In this document: piece after piece, positions 24,685 through 32,451 of the stretch
How the letters are laid out: every line of letters starts with the position of its first letter
Numbering within the stretch: the first letter of the stretch is position 1
Assembly (NCBI GenBank): GCA_964576585.1
Contig: CAZNWO010000012.1
Coordinates: forward strand, 1-40,589
Length of the DNA stretch: 40,589 nt
From: GCA-2730975 sp964576585
Lineage (GTDB): Bacteria; Verrucomicrobiota; Verrucomicrobiia; Opitutales; Seribacteraceae
Direction: 5' to 3'
Translations under genes and position numbers: made by a program
The notes under the pieces: generated by a model
Told to the model about the DNA's origin: nothing
The model's database searches: none
Seen by the model: only the letters and a program-made list of their open reading frames with translations

Positions 24685-24771
24685 GCCCGGGTGGCGGAAT
24701 TGGTAGACGCACTGGACTTAGGATCCAGTGTCCGTAAGGACGTGCGGGTTCGAGTCCCGCCTCGGGCACCA
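24685..24771 (+). tRNA. tRNA-Leu (UAG)
   Basis: 87 bases with an encoded CCA. The acceptor stem pairs GCCCGGG with CTCGGGC. The anticodon stem CTGGA/TCCAG holds the loop CTTAGGA with anticodon TAG at 24719-24721, reading CUA and CUG. A long variable arm (class II) and the T arm GCGGGTTCGAGTCCCGC are present. It lies opposite and between the two nuo operons, its 3' end seven bases from the convergent nuoN stop of operon 2. Confidence 0.97.
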
Positions 24772-24778
24772 TAACAAT

Positions 24779-26344
24779 TCATTGACGAAAAGCATCACCA
24801 AAAGGACCCTGCCAAAGGCCCAAGGCGATGGTGGCAAGCGTCAAGAGCAAGAACGTAAACTTCAGAAGCGCTCCCAATCGAAGTCCTTGCCAAACATCCG
24901 GAACGTTCTCTTCTTCATCCGAAAACTTGGGACGCGGATGAAATAGAACCTCACGAAGCCACCCGAAGTAATAATAAATGGAAATCGCAACTCCCACCAC
25001 CATAATCGCCAAGGAAAGAAACAGTTCCGCCTGAAAGGCCACGAAGAAAAGAAGCAGCTTGGCGATAAATCCCGCAAATGGAGGAACACCCGCCAGAGAA
25101 CAAACCCCGCAGGCAAGGACAAAGGCAAGAAACGGATGCTTTTCGCCTAATGCTTCAAAGTGCTTGAACTCATGCTCCGAGTCATCGGGCGGATCGACCA
25201 GACTCATGACTCCAAAGGTTGCGAAACTAGCAAGAAGGTAAACGAAAAGGTAAAAGAAAACAGCCCACACTGCTCGTTCCGGATATCCGCCGAAATGCAT
25301 GGACGCAATGACCGCAACAAGCAAGTAACCCGCATGAGCTACTCCCGAGAGCCCAAGCAAACGCTTGAGATTCCTTTGGCTACAGGCTGCCAAGTTTCCG
25401 AAGAGGATGGTCAGGGAAGCCACGAAAGCCAACAGCGGTTCAAGAAAATCCGAGATTCCGACAAAGGGACCATTTACCAGATTGAGCAATACGAAGAAGC
25501 CGGCGGCCTTCGAGGAAACCGCAAGAAAGGCAACAACGGGCATGGGCGAACCGTGATACACGTCCGGCACCCAAATCTGGAAGGGAGCGGCTCCCACTTT
25601 GAAGGCAATTCCAGAGAGGATGAGGACTACGCCTGCCCTAAGGACAAAATTGTCGGGATTGGCTTCCAAGAAGTCTGCCAAATAGGCAAAGGAGAACGGA
25701 TCGGCAAAATCGGCAACGGGCTTGCACCCCCAAGACTCGGGATTTGCAGAAACCCCATACAACAACACGATTCCAAAGAGGAGCAAGGATGAGCTCAACG
25801 CGCCGAAGACAAGGTACTTGAAACCTGCCTCGAGAGACTTGGCGCTTTCGCGACGAAACCCAACCAGCACGTACAAACAGATGGCCACAGTCTCCAAGGC
25901 AACGAACATCATGACGAAGTGACTACTCTGGACCAATAGCATCAAGCCCGCAGTCGCCAGCATGGAAAGGTGATGAAATTCTCCCGAGGGAAGCCTTTTG
26001 CGCCTAAGATAATTGTGAGCGATAACGGACACGAGAAGTGAGGCCAAAAGGAAAAAGCTCCGCATGATCTCGCCACGAAAGTTCTGTGAGAGCATGTCCG
26101 AAAACGTATCTCTAGCGATATAGTTTTCAGTGTGCAAAACCAGGTAATCGAGAAGATGGTATCCCAGCAGGAGCGCTTGGAATCCAATTGCAAGGTTCCC
26201 TGTCAGGGCAGAACCTGAAGTCGGCTTGCGGAATAAATCGACGAGCAGAAGCAAGACCGCTCCAACAGCAAGTGAGAGTTCAGGCCAAAGCTGCAGCCAG
26301 TCGTTGAACTCGACGAAATGCTTGAAGTCCTCGGGGTTATTCAT
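24779..26344 (-). CDS. nuoN: Complex I subunit N (operon 2)
   Basis: 521 residues, ~14 membrane helices. The pump residues are visible: the helix-5 glutamate in MFVALETVAICLYVL, helix-7 lysine in GIAFKVGAAPFQIWVPDVY, helix-8 lysine in LAVSSKAAGFFVLL and helix-12 lysine in GVPPFAGFIAKLLLFF. Two loops are longer than in the operon 1 copy (ESWGCKPVADFADPFSFAYL and DPPDDSEHEFKHFEALGE). ATG 26344 (MNNPEDFKHF) overlaps the nuoM end by eight bases. It is the last gene of operon 2. Its stop abuts the antisense of tRNA-Leu, and no clear terminator follows. Confidence 0.95.
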   Translation of the reverse strand: MNNPEDFKHFVEFNDWLQLWPELSLAVGAVLLLLVDLFRKPTSGSALTGNLAIGFQALLLGYHLLDYLVLHTENYIARDTFSDMLSQNFRGEIMRSFFLLASLLVSVIAHNYLRRKRLPSGEFHHLSMLATAGLMLLVQSSHFVMMFVALETVAICLYVLVGFRRESAKSLEAGFKYLVFGALSSSLLLFGIVLLYGVSANPESWGCKPVADFADPFSFAYLADFLEANPDNFVLRAGVVLILSGIAFKVGAAPFQIWVPDVYHGSPMPVVAFLAVSSKAAGFFVLLNLVNGPFVGISDFLEPLLAFVASLTILFGNLAACSQRNLKRLLGLSGVAHAGYLLVAVIASMHFGGYPERAVWAVFFYLFVYLLASFATFGVMSLVDPPDDSEHEFKHFEALGEKHPFLAFVLACGVCSLAGVPPFAGFIAKLLLFFVAFQAELFLSLAIMVVGVAISIYYYFGWLREVLFHPRPKFSDEEENVPDVWQGLRLGALLKFTFLLLTLATIALGLWQGPFGDAFRQ

Positions 26345-27959
26345 CCGTAACCTCCCCTGTAGCTTGGGTATCAACCTTCGTGCCGTTTTCCTCGCTCGAA
26401 AGCTCCAAGTCGGCGCAACATGAAGGCAAAGCGAGGGACGAGATTGACTCGAAAGCCTCGAAGCGCTCGTTGATCTCGGCATCTATGCCCCTGGAAATGG
26501 ACAGTGGCCACAAGCCAATAAGAAGAAGAGCGGAAACCAAAAAGCCTGCAGGCACCATTTCGGCGATCTTCAAATCGGCAACTGGGTTATCCTTCTCGAA
26601 CTCCTCGAAGTCGGAAGTCTGCTTACCAAAGAAGACGTTTGCAATCGCTCGAAGACCAAAAACTGCGGAAAGAATAATTCCAAGGGCTCCCAAACCAAGG
26701 GCGAAACGGGTCTCGGGTCTCTCCCCAAGCGACATGAAGACACCGAATTCTCCCCAAAAATTCCCGAATCCCGGCAAACCTATAGTAGCAAGAACTGCAG
26801 CAACGAAAAAACAGGCTAGCAAGGGAGCCTTTGCAGCCAATCCTCCCATTTCGCCCATCTCCAATGTGCCGCACCTGCGATGGACGTAAGAAGACAGAAG
26901 AAACATGAGAGAAACGGAAAGCCCATGGGCCACCATCAGCATGACGGCGGAACCGGCGCCAAGGGCCGAACATGCCGCCACGCCAAGGAAACAGTATCCC
27001 ATATGCATTACCGAACCATAGCCGACCATGCTCTTGAGGTTAGATTGAGCCAAGGTCACAAAACCGACAAAGAGGACGTTACCTAAGGCCAACCAAAGAA
27101 GGATTTCGCTCCACTCAATTGCACCTGCGGGAAGAAGCGGAACCGCAACCTGCACAAGACCGTAGAGACCGAATTTCTTGAGAACACCCGCATGGAGCAT
27201 GGCCACCGATGTGGGTGCGGACGAGTATCCACGTGGAGCCCAAGTGTGAAAGGGAAACAAAGCGACCAGAATCCCAAATCCAAACAACAGGAGACCGAAC
27301 ACCTTGAACTGAATGGAATCGCTCAAGCCATACTCGACAAGAACCAAGGAAAGCGAGGGGAAATCAAACTTCTCTGCCTCAGCAAAGACATTCAGCGCAA
27401 TAAGCCCGCCAAGAGTAACCAGAGCACCCAAGGTAAGGTAAATGGTTATCTCGAGGGATACTGTCCTTCGATCCCTGCCGCCCCAAAGGCCAATCATTAT
27501 GAAAGTAGGCACAAGGGCAAACTCGTGAAAAAGAAAATAGAAAAACAAATCCACACTGGAAAAGAGTCCCATCAAGCCTGCTTGCATCAAGCTGAGCAGG
27601 GCCAAATAAAGCCTCAGTCGTTCCGCTCCGGAACAAATTGCCGCCAAACCAGCAGCCAAACCAACTAAACCCGCCATCACGAAAAGGGGTAGAGAAACGC
27701 CGTTTAGCCCGAGATGGAAATGAATGCCGAACTCGTGCAACCCAATTTGTTGATGAAGAATTTCAAATTGGTAGCCAGGAGCAGATCCGTGATCGAATTG
27801 GAAGTAGAGGAAAATTGAAGCAAGAAAAGGGACAGCAAAGGCTGCAAAACCAATTTTTTTCACCAAGTCCTCCGACTTCACGAACCCTGAGAAAAGAAAA
27901 ACCGAAACGAAAGCCGGAACGAGCACAGAGGCTAAAAGGACAAATTGATCGAAGTTCAT
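26337..27959 (-). CDS. nuoM: Complex I subunit M (operon 2), helix-7 lysine replaced
   Basis: 540 residues, ~14 membrane helices, the single NuoM of operon 2. E146 (FYFLFHEFALVP), the helix-8 lysine (HAGVLKKFGLYG) and the helix-12 glutamate (LPGFGNFWGEFGVF) are present. The helix-7 position reads FGILVALFPFHTWAPRGY, so the usual lysine is L231. This matches the second NuoM of operon 1 and suggests that both belong to one NuoM subtype. A soluble, acidic ~45-residue C-terminal tail with a Cys pair (LPSCCADLELSSEENG) is unusual. Confidence 0.95.
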   Translation of the reverse strand: MNFDQFVLLASVLVPAFVSVFLFSGFVKSEDLVKKIGFAAFAVPFLASIFLYFQFDHGSAPGYQFEILHQQIGLHEFGIHFHLGLNGVSLPLFVMAGLVGLAAGLAAICSGAERLRLYLALLSLMQAGLMGLFSSVDLFFYFLFHEFALVPTFIMIGLWGGRDRRTVSLEITIYLTLGALVTLGGLIALNVFAEAEKFDFPSLSLVLVEYGLSDSIQFKVFGLLLFGFGILVALFPFHTWAPRGYSSAPTSVAMLHAGVLKKFGLYGLVQVAVPLLPAGAIEWSEILLWLALGNVLFVGFVTLAQSNLKSMVGYGSVMHMGYCFLGVAACSALGAGSAVMLMVAHGLSVSLMFLLSSYVHRRCGTLEMGEMGGLAAKAPLLACFFVAAVLATIGLPGFGNFWGEFGVFMSLGERPETRFALGLGALGIILSAVFGLRAIANVFFGKQTSDFEEFEKDNPVADLKIAEMVPAGFLVSALLLIGLWPLSISRGIDAEINERFEAFESISSLALPSCCADLELSSEENGTKVDTQATGEVTDE

Positions 27960-27971
27960 CTCACGAGTGGC

Positions 27972-29822
27972 TCATTGGCCAAACCAACCGGATGCGTAGG
28001 CAAGAAATCCAAGTACTCCCAGAAGAAACCAGAAGCCGTAAACGTTGAGGCGCCCCAGATAGAAAGTCTTACCAAGTAAAGAGAACAAACCCGCTACACC
28101 TGCGGTACCTCTTACCATGAGACCAGAAACAAAAAGTAGTTCGAAGGCTTCCGAAACTCGAGCAAACCTCTGCTGTATGGAATTTACGTAGAAGTTGTAA
28201 ATGTCGTCGAAGAAAAGCTTGGAGGCACACAGACGGAAAAAACCCGGAACTCTTTCGGAGAGGGGATCCTCCTGACCCGTTTCGCAATAGAGCTTTCTAG
28301 CTCCAAGGGCACCTACCAACCAAGCGAAAGTCCCCAGGGCAATCATCCACATGTGATTCTGCATCTCATGGACCGCCTGCAAGTCTTCCCGAAAAGCCGC
28401 AAACAGGGCGTCGGGCCAAAGGAATTGATAACCTCCGACAACCGACAGAAAAGCAAGGATGGCCAAGGGCAGGGTCATCAAACTCGAGTTCTCTTGAGCC
28501 GACTCAGCTGCAGACGAACGAGGTTGTCCACAGAAGGCAACCAAGAAGAGCCGAAACATGTAGAGGGAGGTTAAGACCGCTCCAAGGTAAAGAAGGAAGA
28601 AGACAGGTGTGTTCAGGTTGTAAGCTCCCAAAAGAATGGCGTCCTTGCTGAAGTAACCCGACAAGAAGTTAACCCCTGAAATAGCCAGCACGCCTATCAA
28701 GAAGGTATGCGCCGTGATCGGCATTCTACGGCGTAAACCACCCATCTTGAAAATATCCTGTTCGTGATGCAGGGCGTGAATCACGGATCCTGCCCCAAGA
28801 AACAAAAGGGCTTTGAAGAAAGCATGCGTGCAAAGATGGAAGAGAGCGACTCCGTCGAGATTCAAGCCGAAGGCAGCGGTCATATACCCCAACTGCGACA
28901 ATGTGGAATAGGCCAAGATCTTCTTGATGTCTCGCTGAACCAATGCGCAAAATCCTGCGTAAAGTCCCATGCCGGCTCCCAGCAGGGCAAGAAGAGCAAG
29001 GGCATCGGGAGTAAAGAGAAAATCAATGCGAGCCAAGAGGAATATGCCCGCAGCTACCATGGTTGCCGCATGGATGAGAGCGGAGACGGGAGTAGGTCCC
29101 GCCATCGCGTCAGGCAACCAGACCTGCAAGGGGAATTGAGCAGACTTCCCGATGAAGCCGCAAGCCAAGGCAAGGGCAATACCTGTCGAAGCGAGCCCCG
29201 GATCATTCGAAACTCGGTCGGACAACTCGACGAAACCGACGGTGTTGAACTTCCAGTAAGCCAAGGCTATTCCGATTAGGAAACCGAAGTCCCCCACCCT
29301 GTTTACGATGAACGCCTTCTTGGATGCTTCCCTTGCCTCCGCAGTGTCAAAATAATGGGCAATCAGCAGGTAGGAACTGAAGCCAACAAGCTCCCAAAAC
29401 ACGAAGAGCATGATCAAGTTGTCGGCAAGAGTAATGCCCAACATCGAGAACATGAACAAGGATAGTCCGCCAAAATAACGAGCCTTGCCAGGGTCATCAG
29501 ACATGTAACCCAAGCTGAACACGTGAATGAGAAAACCAACGAAGGACACAACGAAGAGCAGGACCTTGGCCTCAGCGTCCAAAAGGAATCCCGCATGTAC
29601 CTCAAGGTCCGCAATCCTAAGCCAAGTCATGCGCCCCTCAAGTTCATCGAGTTGAGCAGGTTGACTCTCCCCAAATATGGCAATGATCGAAAGCAACAGG
29701 ATTCCACCTGCCGCTCCAACGGAAAGCAAGGAGGCGGTTCTTCCTGAATTCCTAAAGAAGAGAAGGATTGTTACTGCCGAAAACAAGGGCAGGAGCAGGA
29801 GTGCCGTGCAGGGAAAATCCAC
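27972..29822 (-). CDS. nuoL: Complex I subunit L (operon 2)
   Basis: 616 residues, normal length. Visible are the helix-5 glutamate (LFVFWELVGFSSYLLIAHYF), the helix-7 lysine (ACGFIGKSAQFPLQVWLPDA), the histidine signature SALIHAATMVAAGIF and the helix-12 lysine (LSGYFSKDAILLGAY). After KLFFDDIYNF the lateral-helix region has no insertion, so its C-terminal part is 25 residues shorter than in operon 1. It serves as an internal control for a one-NuoM enzyme. The gap to nuoK is four bases. Confidence 0.95.
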   Translation of the reverse strand: MDFPCTALLLLPLFSAVTILLFFRNSGRTASLLSVGAAGGILLLSIIAIFGESQPAQLDELEGRMTWLRIADLEVHAGFLLDAEAKVLLFVVSFVGFLIHVFSLGYMSDDPGKARYFGGLSLFMFSMLGITLADNLIMLFVFWELVGFSSYLLIAHYFDTAEAREASKKAFIVNRVGDFGFLIGIALAYWKFNTVGFVELSDRVSNDPGLASTGIALALACGFIGKSAQFPLQVWLPDAMAGPTPVSALIHAATMVAAGIFLLARIDFLFTPDALALLALLGAGMGLYAGFCALVQRDIKKILAYSTLSQLGYMTAAFGLNLDGVALFHLCTHAFFKALLFLGAGSVIHALHHEQDIFKMGGLRRRMPITAHTFLIGVLAISGVNFLSGYFSKDAILLGAYNLNTPVFFLLYLGAVLTSLYMFRLFLVAFCGQPRSSAAESAQENSSLMTLPLAILAFLSVVGGYQFLWPDALFAAFREDLQAVHEMQNHMWMIALGTFAWLVGALGARKLYCETGQEDPLSERVPGFFRLCASKLFFDDIYNFYVNSIQQRFARVSEAFELLFVSGLMVRGTAGVAGLFSLLGKTFYLGRLNVYGFWFLLGVLGFLAYASGWFGQ

Positions 29823-29826
29823 TCGA

Positions 29827-30135
29827 TTAATTCCTCAGCAGGTTCAGGTGCTCGGCAAAAACGCTCTGCCTGTTCTTGTAGATTGCTACGAGAAGAGCTA
29901 AGCCGACTGCAACCTCGGCTGCGGCAACCGTCATGATAAAAAAAACGAAAAGACTGCCGTCCATGTTTCCGCTGTGACGAGAAAAGGCAACCAAGGCGAC
30001 GTTCACTGCATTCAGCATCAACTCAAGGGACATTAGAACCAACAACAGGTTTCTTCTTAGGATGACACCCAGAAAACCGACCGAGAAAAGAAGGCAGGAA
30101 ACGCAAACGTAATGCTGTACACCTATGGTTTCCAC
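29827..30135 (-). CDS. nuoK: Complex I subunit K (operon 2)
   Basis: 102 residues, three membrane helices. The buried glutamates are E38 (LMSLELMLNAVNV) and E74 (VAAAEVAVGLALL). It is spaced three bases from nuoJ and four from nuoL, in the usual J-K-L-M-N order of the membrane arm. Confidence 0.96.
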   Translation of the reverse strand: METIGVQHYVCVSCLLFSVGFLGVILRRNLLLVLMSLELMLNAVNVALVAFSRHSGNMDGSLFVFFIMTVAAAEVAVGLALLVAIYKNRQSVFAEHLNLLRN

Positions 30136-30138
30136 TTC

Positions 30139-30744
30139 TCAGGACTCCTCGACTTTGGATTCGACGGCAACTCGCAACTCATCTTCTTCGTCCTCGTCGG
30201 ATCTTTTCTTACTGAGTACAATGACTCCCACCATAGCCGCCAACAAAAGGAAACCTGCAACTTGAAGGGGGAGCATGTACTTGGTAAGGAGTCCAAAACC
30301 AAAGCTCTTAACGCTCTTGGAGAAGAGAACTTGTTCACCTTTGGCCAGAGCTTCATTACCAACTGGATTCCAACCGAGGCCTGCTGCATTCGGGGAATCT
30401 ACGAAACCGAGCATAAGGACGGTCAGCAAACCTATGCCAAGAAGAGACGCAATGCCAAAGGCAAGCGACTTGACGGACCACTTACTCCCCTTGCCGGCAT
30501 CAGGTCCGACATCGAGCAACATGATGATAAAGAGGAACAAGACCATGATCGCCCCCGCGTATACCAAGACTTGTAGAACCGCTAAGAAGAAAGCCTCCAG
30601 CAAAGCAAAGAGGCAAGCCACGCCCAATAAAGACGAGATCATGAACATTGCAGCGTGAACGGTATTGCGACTTAGGATCACGGCGACCCCGCCCCCTACT
30701 GCGACTAGGGAGAAGACATAAAAAAGCACATCAACGGAACTCAT
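30139..30744 (-). CDS. nuoJ: Complex I subunit J (operon 2)
   Basis: 201 residues, five membrane helices. Helix 3 reads LVYAGAIMVLFLFIIMLLD, the pi-bulge motif almost as in E. coli. There is a hydrophilic loop after helix 4 (ALAKGEQVLFSKSVKS) and an acidic-basic tail (KRSDEDEEDELRVAVESK). ATG 30744 (MSSVDVLFYV) lies 10 bases after nuoI; the frame's earlier start is inside nuoI and was rejected. Confidence 0.95.
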   Translation of the reverse strand: MSSVDVLFYVFSLVAVGGGVAVILSRNTVHAAMFMISSLLGVACLFALLEAFFLAVLQVLVYAGAIMVLFLFIIMLLDVGPDAGKGSKWSVKSLAFGIASLLGIGLLTVLMLGFVDSPNAAGLGWNPVGNEALAKGEQVLFSKSVKSFGFGLLTKYMLPLQVAGFLLLAAMVGVIVLSKKRSDEDEEDELRVAVESKVEES

Positions 30745-30754
30745 GAAAAGCAGA

Positions 30755-31300
30755 TCAGTGCGGATTTCCTTCCTCTTCGGCGTCTTTCTTCTTGTCCCAC
30801 TTGAAATGCTTGTCGGGAAGCGTGCCGCCAAGTTCGTAGAGCCTCTCTTTGTCGTGAATCAGCTCTTCGCGACTGTATCCTGAAAGCGAAAACTTTTCTT
30901 GAAGAAAGATGGCCTCCTCCGGACAGACTTCCTCACAATAACCACAGTAAATGCATCGAAGCATATTGATCTCAAACTCTTCCGGAGCTTTCTCGACATG
31001 AGCGACTTCCTCGTCTTCCTCAGGAACTGAGCCAGGAGCAATCCGGATGGCCTTTGGGGGGCATACGAATTCGCACAACTGGCAGGAAACGCACTTCTCG
31101 CGACCATTCGGATCCTTTACCAAAGTAGGCACGCCACGATAACCGCGCGGAATGACGGGACGCGCATCAGGATATTGCAAAGTCACCTTCTCGCCAAAGA
31201 GGTTGGAGAGGGTGGTCTTCAAGCCACCGGCTATCTGCGGCAAGTAACTCCGCTCAGCCAGCGAGAGAGGTTTTCGTTGCAAAACTACGGTCTTGGTCAT
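30755..31300 (-). CDS. nuoI: Complex I subunit I (operon 2)
   Basis: 181 residues, normal length. Two 4Fe-4S sites: C70, C73, C76, C80 (CVSCQLCEFVCPP) and C116, C119, C122, C126 (CIYCGYCEEVCPE). It carries electrons from NuoG to NuoB. There is no long tail, in contrast to operon 1. The N-terminus contains a short amphipathic helix that sits on NuoH (IAGGLKTTLSNLFGE). Confidence 0.96.
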   Translation of the reverse strand: MTKTVVLQRKPLSLAERSYLPQIAGGLKTTLSNLFGEKVTLQYPDARPVIPRGYRGVPTLVKDPNGREKCVSCQLCEFVCPPKAIRIAPGSVPEEDEEVAHVEKAPEEFEINMLRCIYCGYCEEVCPEEAIFLQEKFSLSGYSREELIHDKERLYELGGTLPDKHFKWDKKKDAEEEGNPH

Positions 31301-31321
31301 GGCTAAAAGGTTAGTCGAATC

Positions 31322-32440
31322 TCAAGGCCCAGCAGGTTGATCGATGATTGAAACGAGAATCACGTAAAACACCAAGTTCACCAAGGCCAAAGGAAGCAAC
31401 TTCCCCCAACCGAGCTTCATCACTTGGTCGAAACGAAAACGCGGCAAAGTCCAGCGAATCCAAATGAAGAAGAAAATGATCAAAAAGACCTTAGCAAGAA
31501 ACCAACCCACCCCGAGAATAGAACCCACCAAACCGGAAGGCCAAGGGTCTTCAATCCAAGGGAGAAAATGCCAACCCCCGAGAAAAAGAGTGGTGAAGAT
31601 CGCCGAACCAATGACGACGTGAGCGTACTCGGCAACGAAAAATATGCCGAATTTGAAACTGCCGTACTCGGTATGAAATCCCCCAACAAGATCAGTCTCG
31701 GATTCAGGCATGTCGAATGGCAAGCGGTTGGTCTCGGCAAAGAGGGCAATCAAGAAAATAAAAGCGGAAAGAGGTTGAACGAACAAGAGCCATGCAGTCT
31801 CTTTTTGAGAGTTAACAATTGTGACGAGGCTCAAACTGCTTTCAGAATTACCAGGCGCATTGACCCAAAGAAAGACCGGAAGCAACGAAAGGCCCATGGC
31901 GAGCTCATAAGAAATCATCTGGGCCGAAGAACGGATACCGCCAAGAAAGGGGTACTTACTGTTGGACGACCAACCTGCCAACACAATCCCGTAGACGCCA
32001 AGAGAAGAAACTGCAAAGACGAAAAGAATCCCAAGGTCGACGTTTGCCAAGATCAAGGGAACCGTCTTGCCGTCAGCGCCTTGAAATTCCCCGAAAGGCA
32101 GGACGGTCATAGTAGTGAGGGCGGGAACGAGGGCGACCAAAGGGGCGAAGTAATAGTAAAACTTGTTAACGTGTCCGGGAACTATTTCCTCCTTGAAGAG
32201 GAATTTCAAACCATCCGCCAAAGGCTGAAAAATACCAAGGTTTCGAAGAAATGGCCCCAAGAAGGGAATGGCTCCCACAATAGGCAAAACTGTTCGATTA
32301 GGCCCGACTCGCCCCTGCATCCAAGCACAAACCTTGCGCTCAGCAAGGACCGTATATCCCGCAATCGTCATTACTGCACCTATGAGTAACAAGGAGTAAA
32401 GAACCTTGAGAGCAAGCATCTGGATGGTTTGAGGATCCAT
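31322..32440 (-). CDS. nuoH: Complex I subunit H (operon 2)
   Basis: 372 residues, eight or more membrane helices. The signatures are VLAERKVCAWMQGRVGPNRT, LGIFQPLADGLKFLFKEEIV, GWSSNSKYPFLGGIRSSAQM and FAETNRLPFDMPESETDLVG. An insertion after GPNRT (about 20 residues, IVGAIPFLGPF) and one of ~20 residues mid-protein (NAPGNSESSLSLVTIVNSQ) explain the length. The order here is G-H-I, as in most complete nuo operons. Confidence 0.95.
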   Translation of the reverse strand: MDPQTIQMLALKVLYSLLLIGAVMTIAGYTVLAERKVCAWMQGRVGPNRTVLPIVGAIPFLGPFLRNLGIFQPLADGLKFLFKEEIVPGHVNKFYYYFAPLVALVPALTTMTVLPFGEFQGADGKTVPLILANVDLGILFVFAVSSLGVYGIVLAGWSSNSKYPFLGGIRSSAQMISYELAMGLSLLPVFLWVNAPGNSESSLSLVTIVNSQKETAWLLFVQPLSAFIFLIALFAETNRLPFDMPESETDLVGGFHTEYGSFKFGIFFVAEYAHVVIGSAIFTTLFLGGWHFLPWIEDPWPSGLVGSILGVGWFLAKVFLIIFFFIWIRWTLPRFRFDQVMKLGWGKLLPLALVNLVFYVILVSIIDQPAGP

Positions 32441-32451
32441 GGAAGGTTCAA

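Noticed and set aside
25160..25792. Plus-strand open frame of 210 codons opposite nuoN of operon 2
   Set aside because: Antisense shadow; hydrophilic composition and no start signals.
31424..32389. Long plus-strand open frame opposite nuoH of operon 2
   Set aside because: It is an antisense shadow; the minus strand encodes an unmistakable NuoH, and the antisense product is hydrophilic, low-complexity and without motifs.
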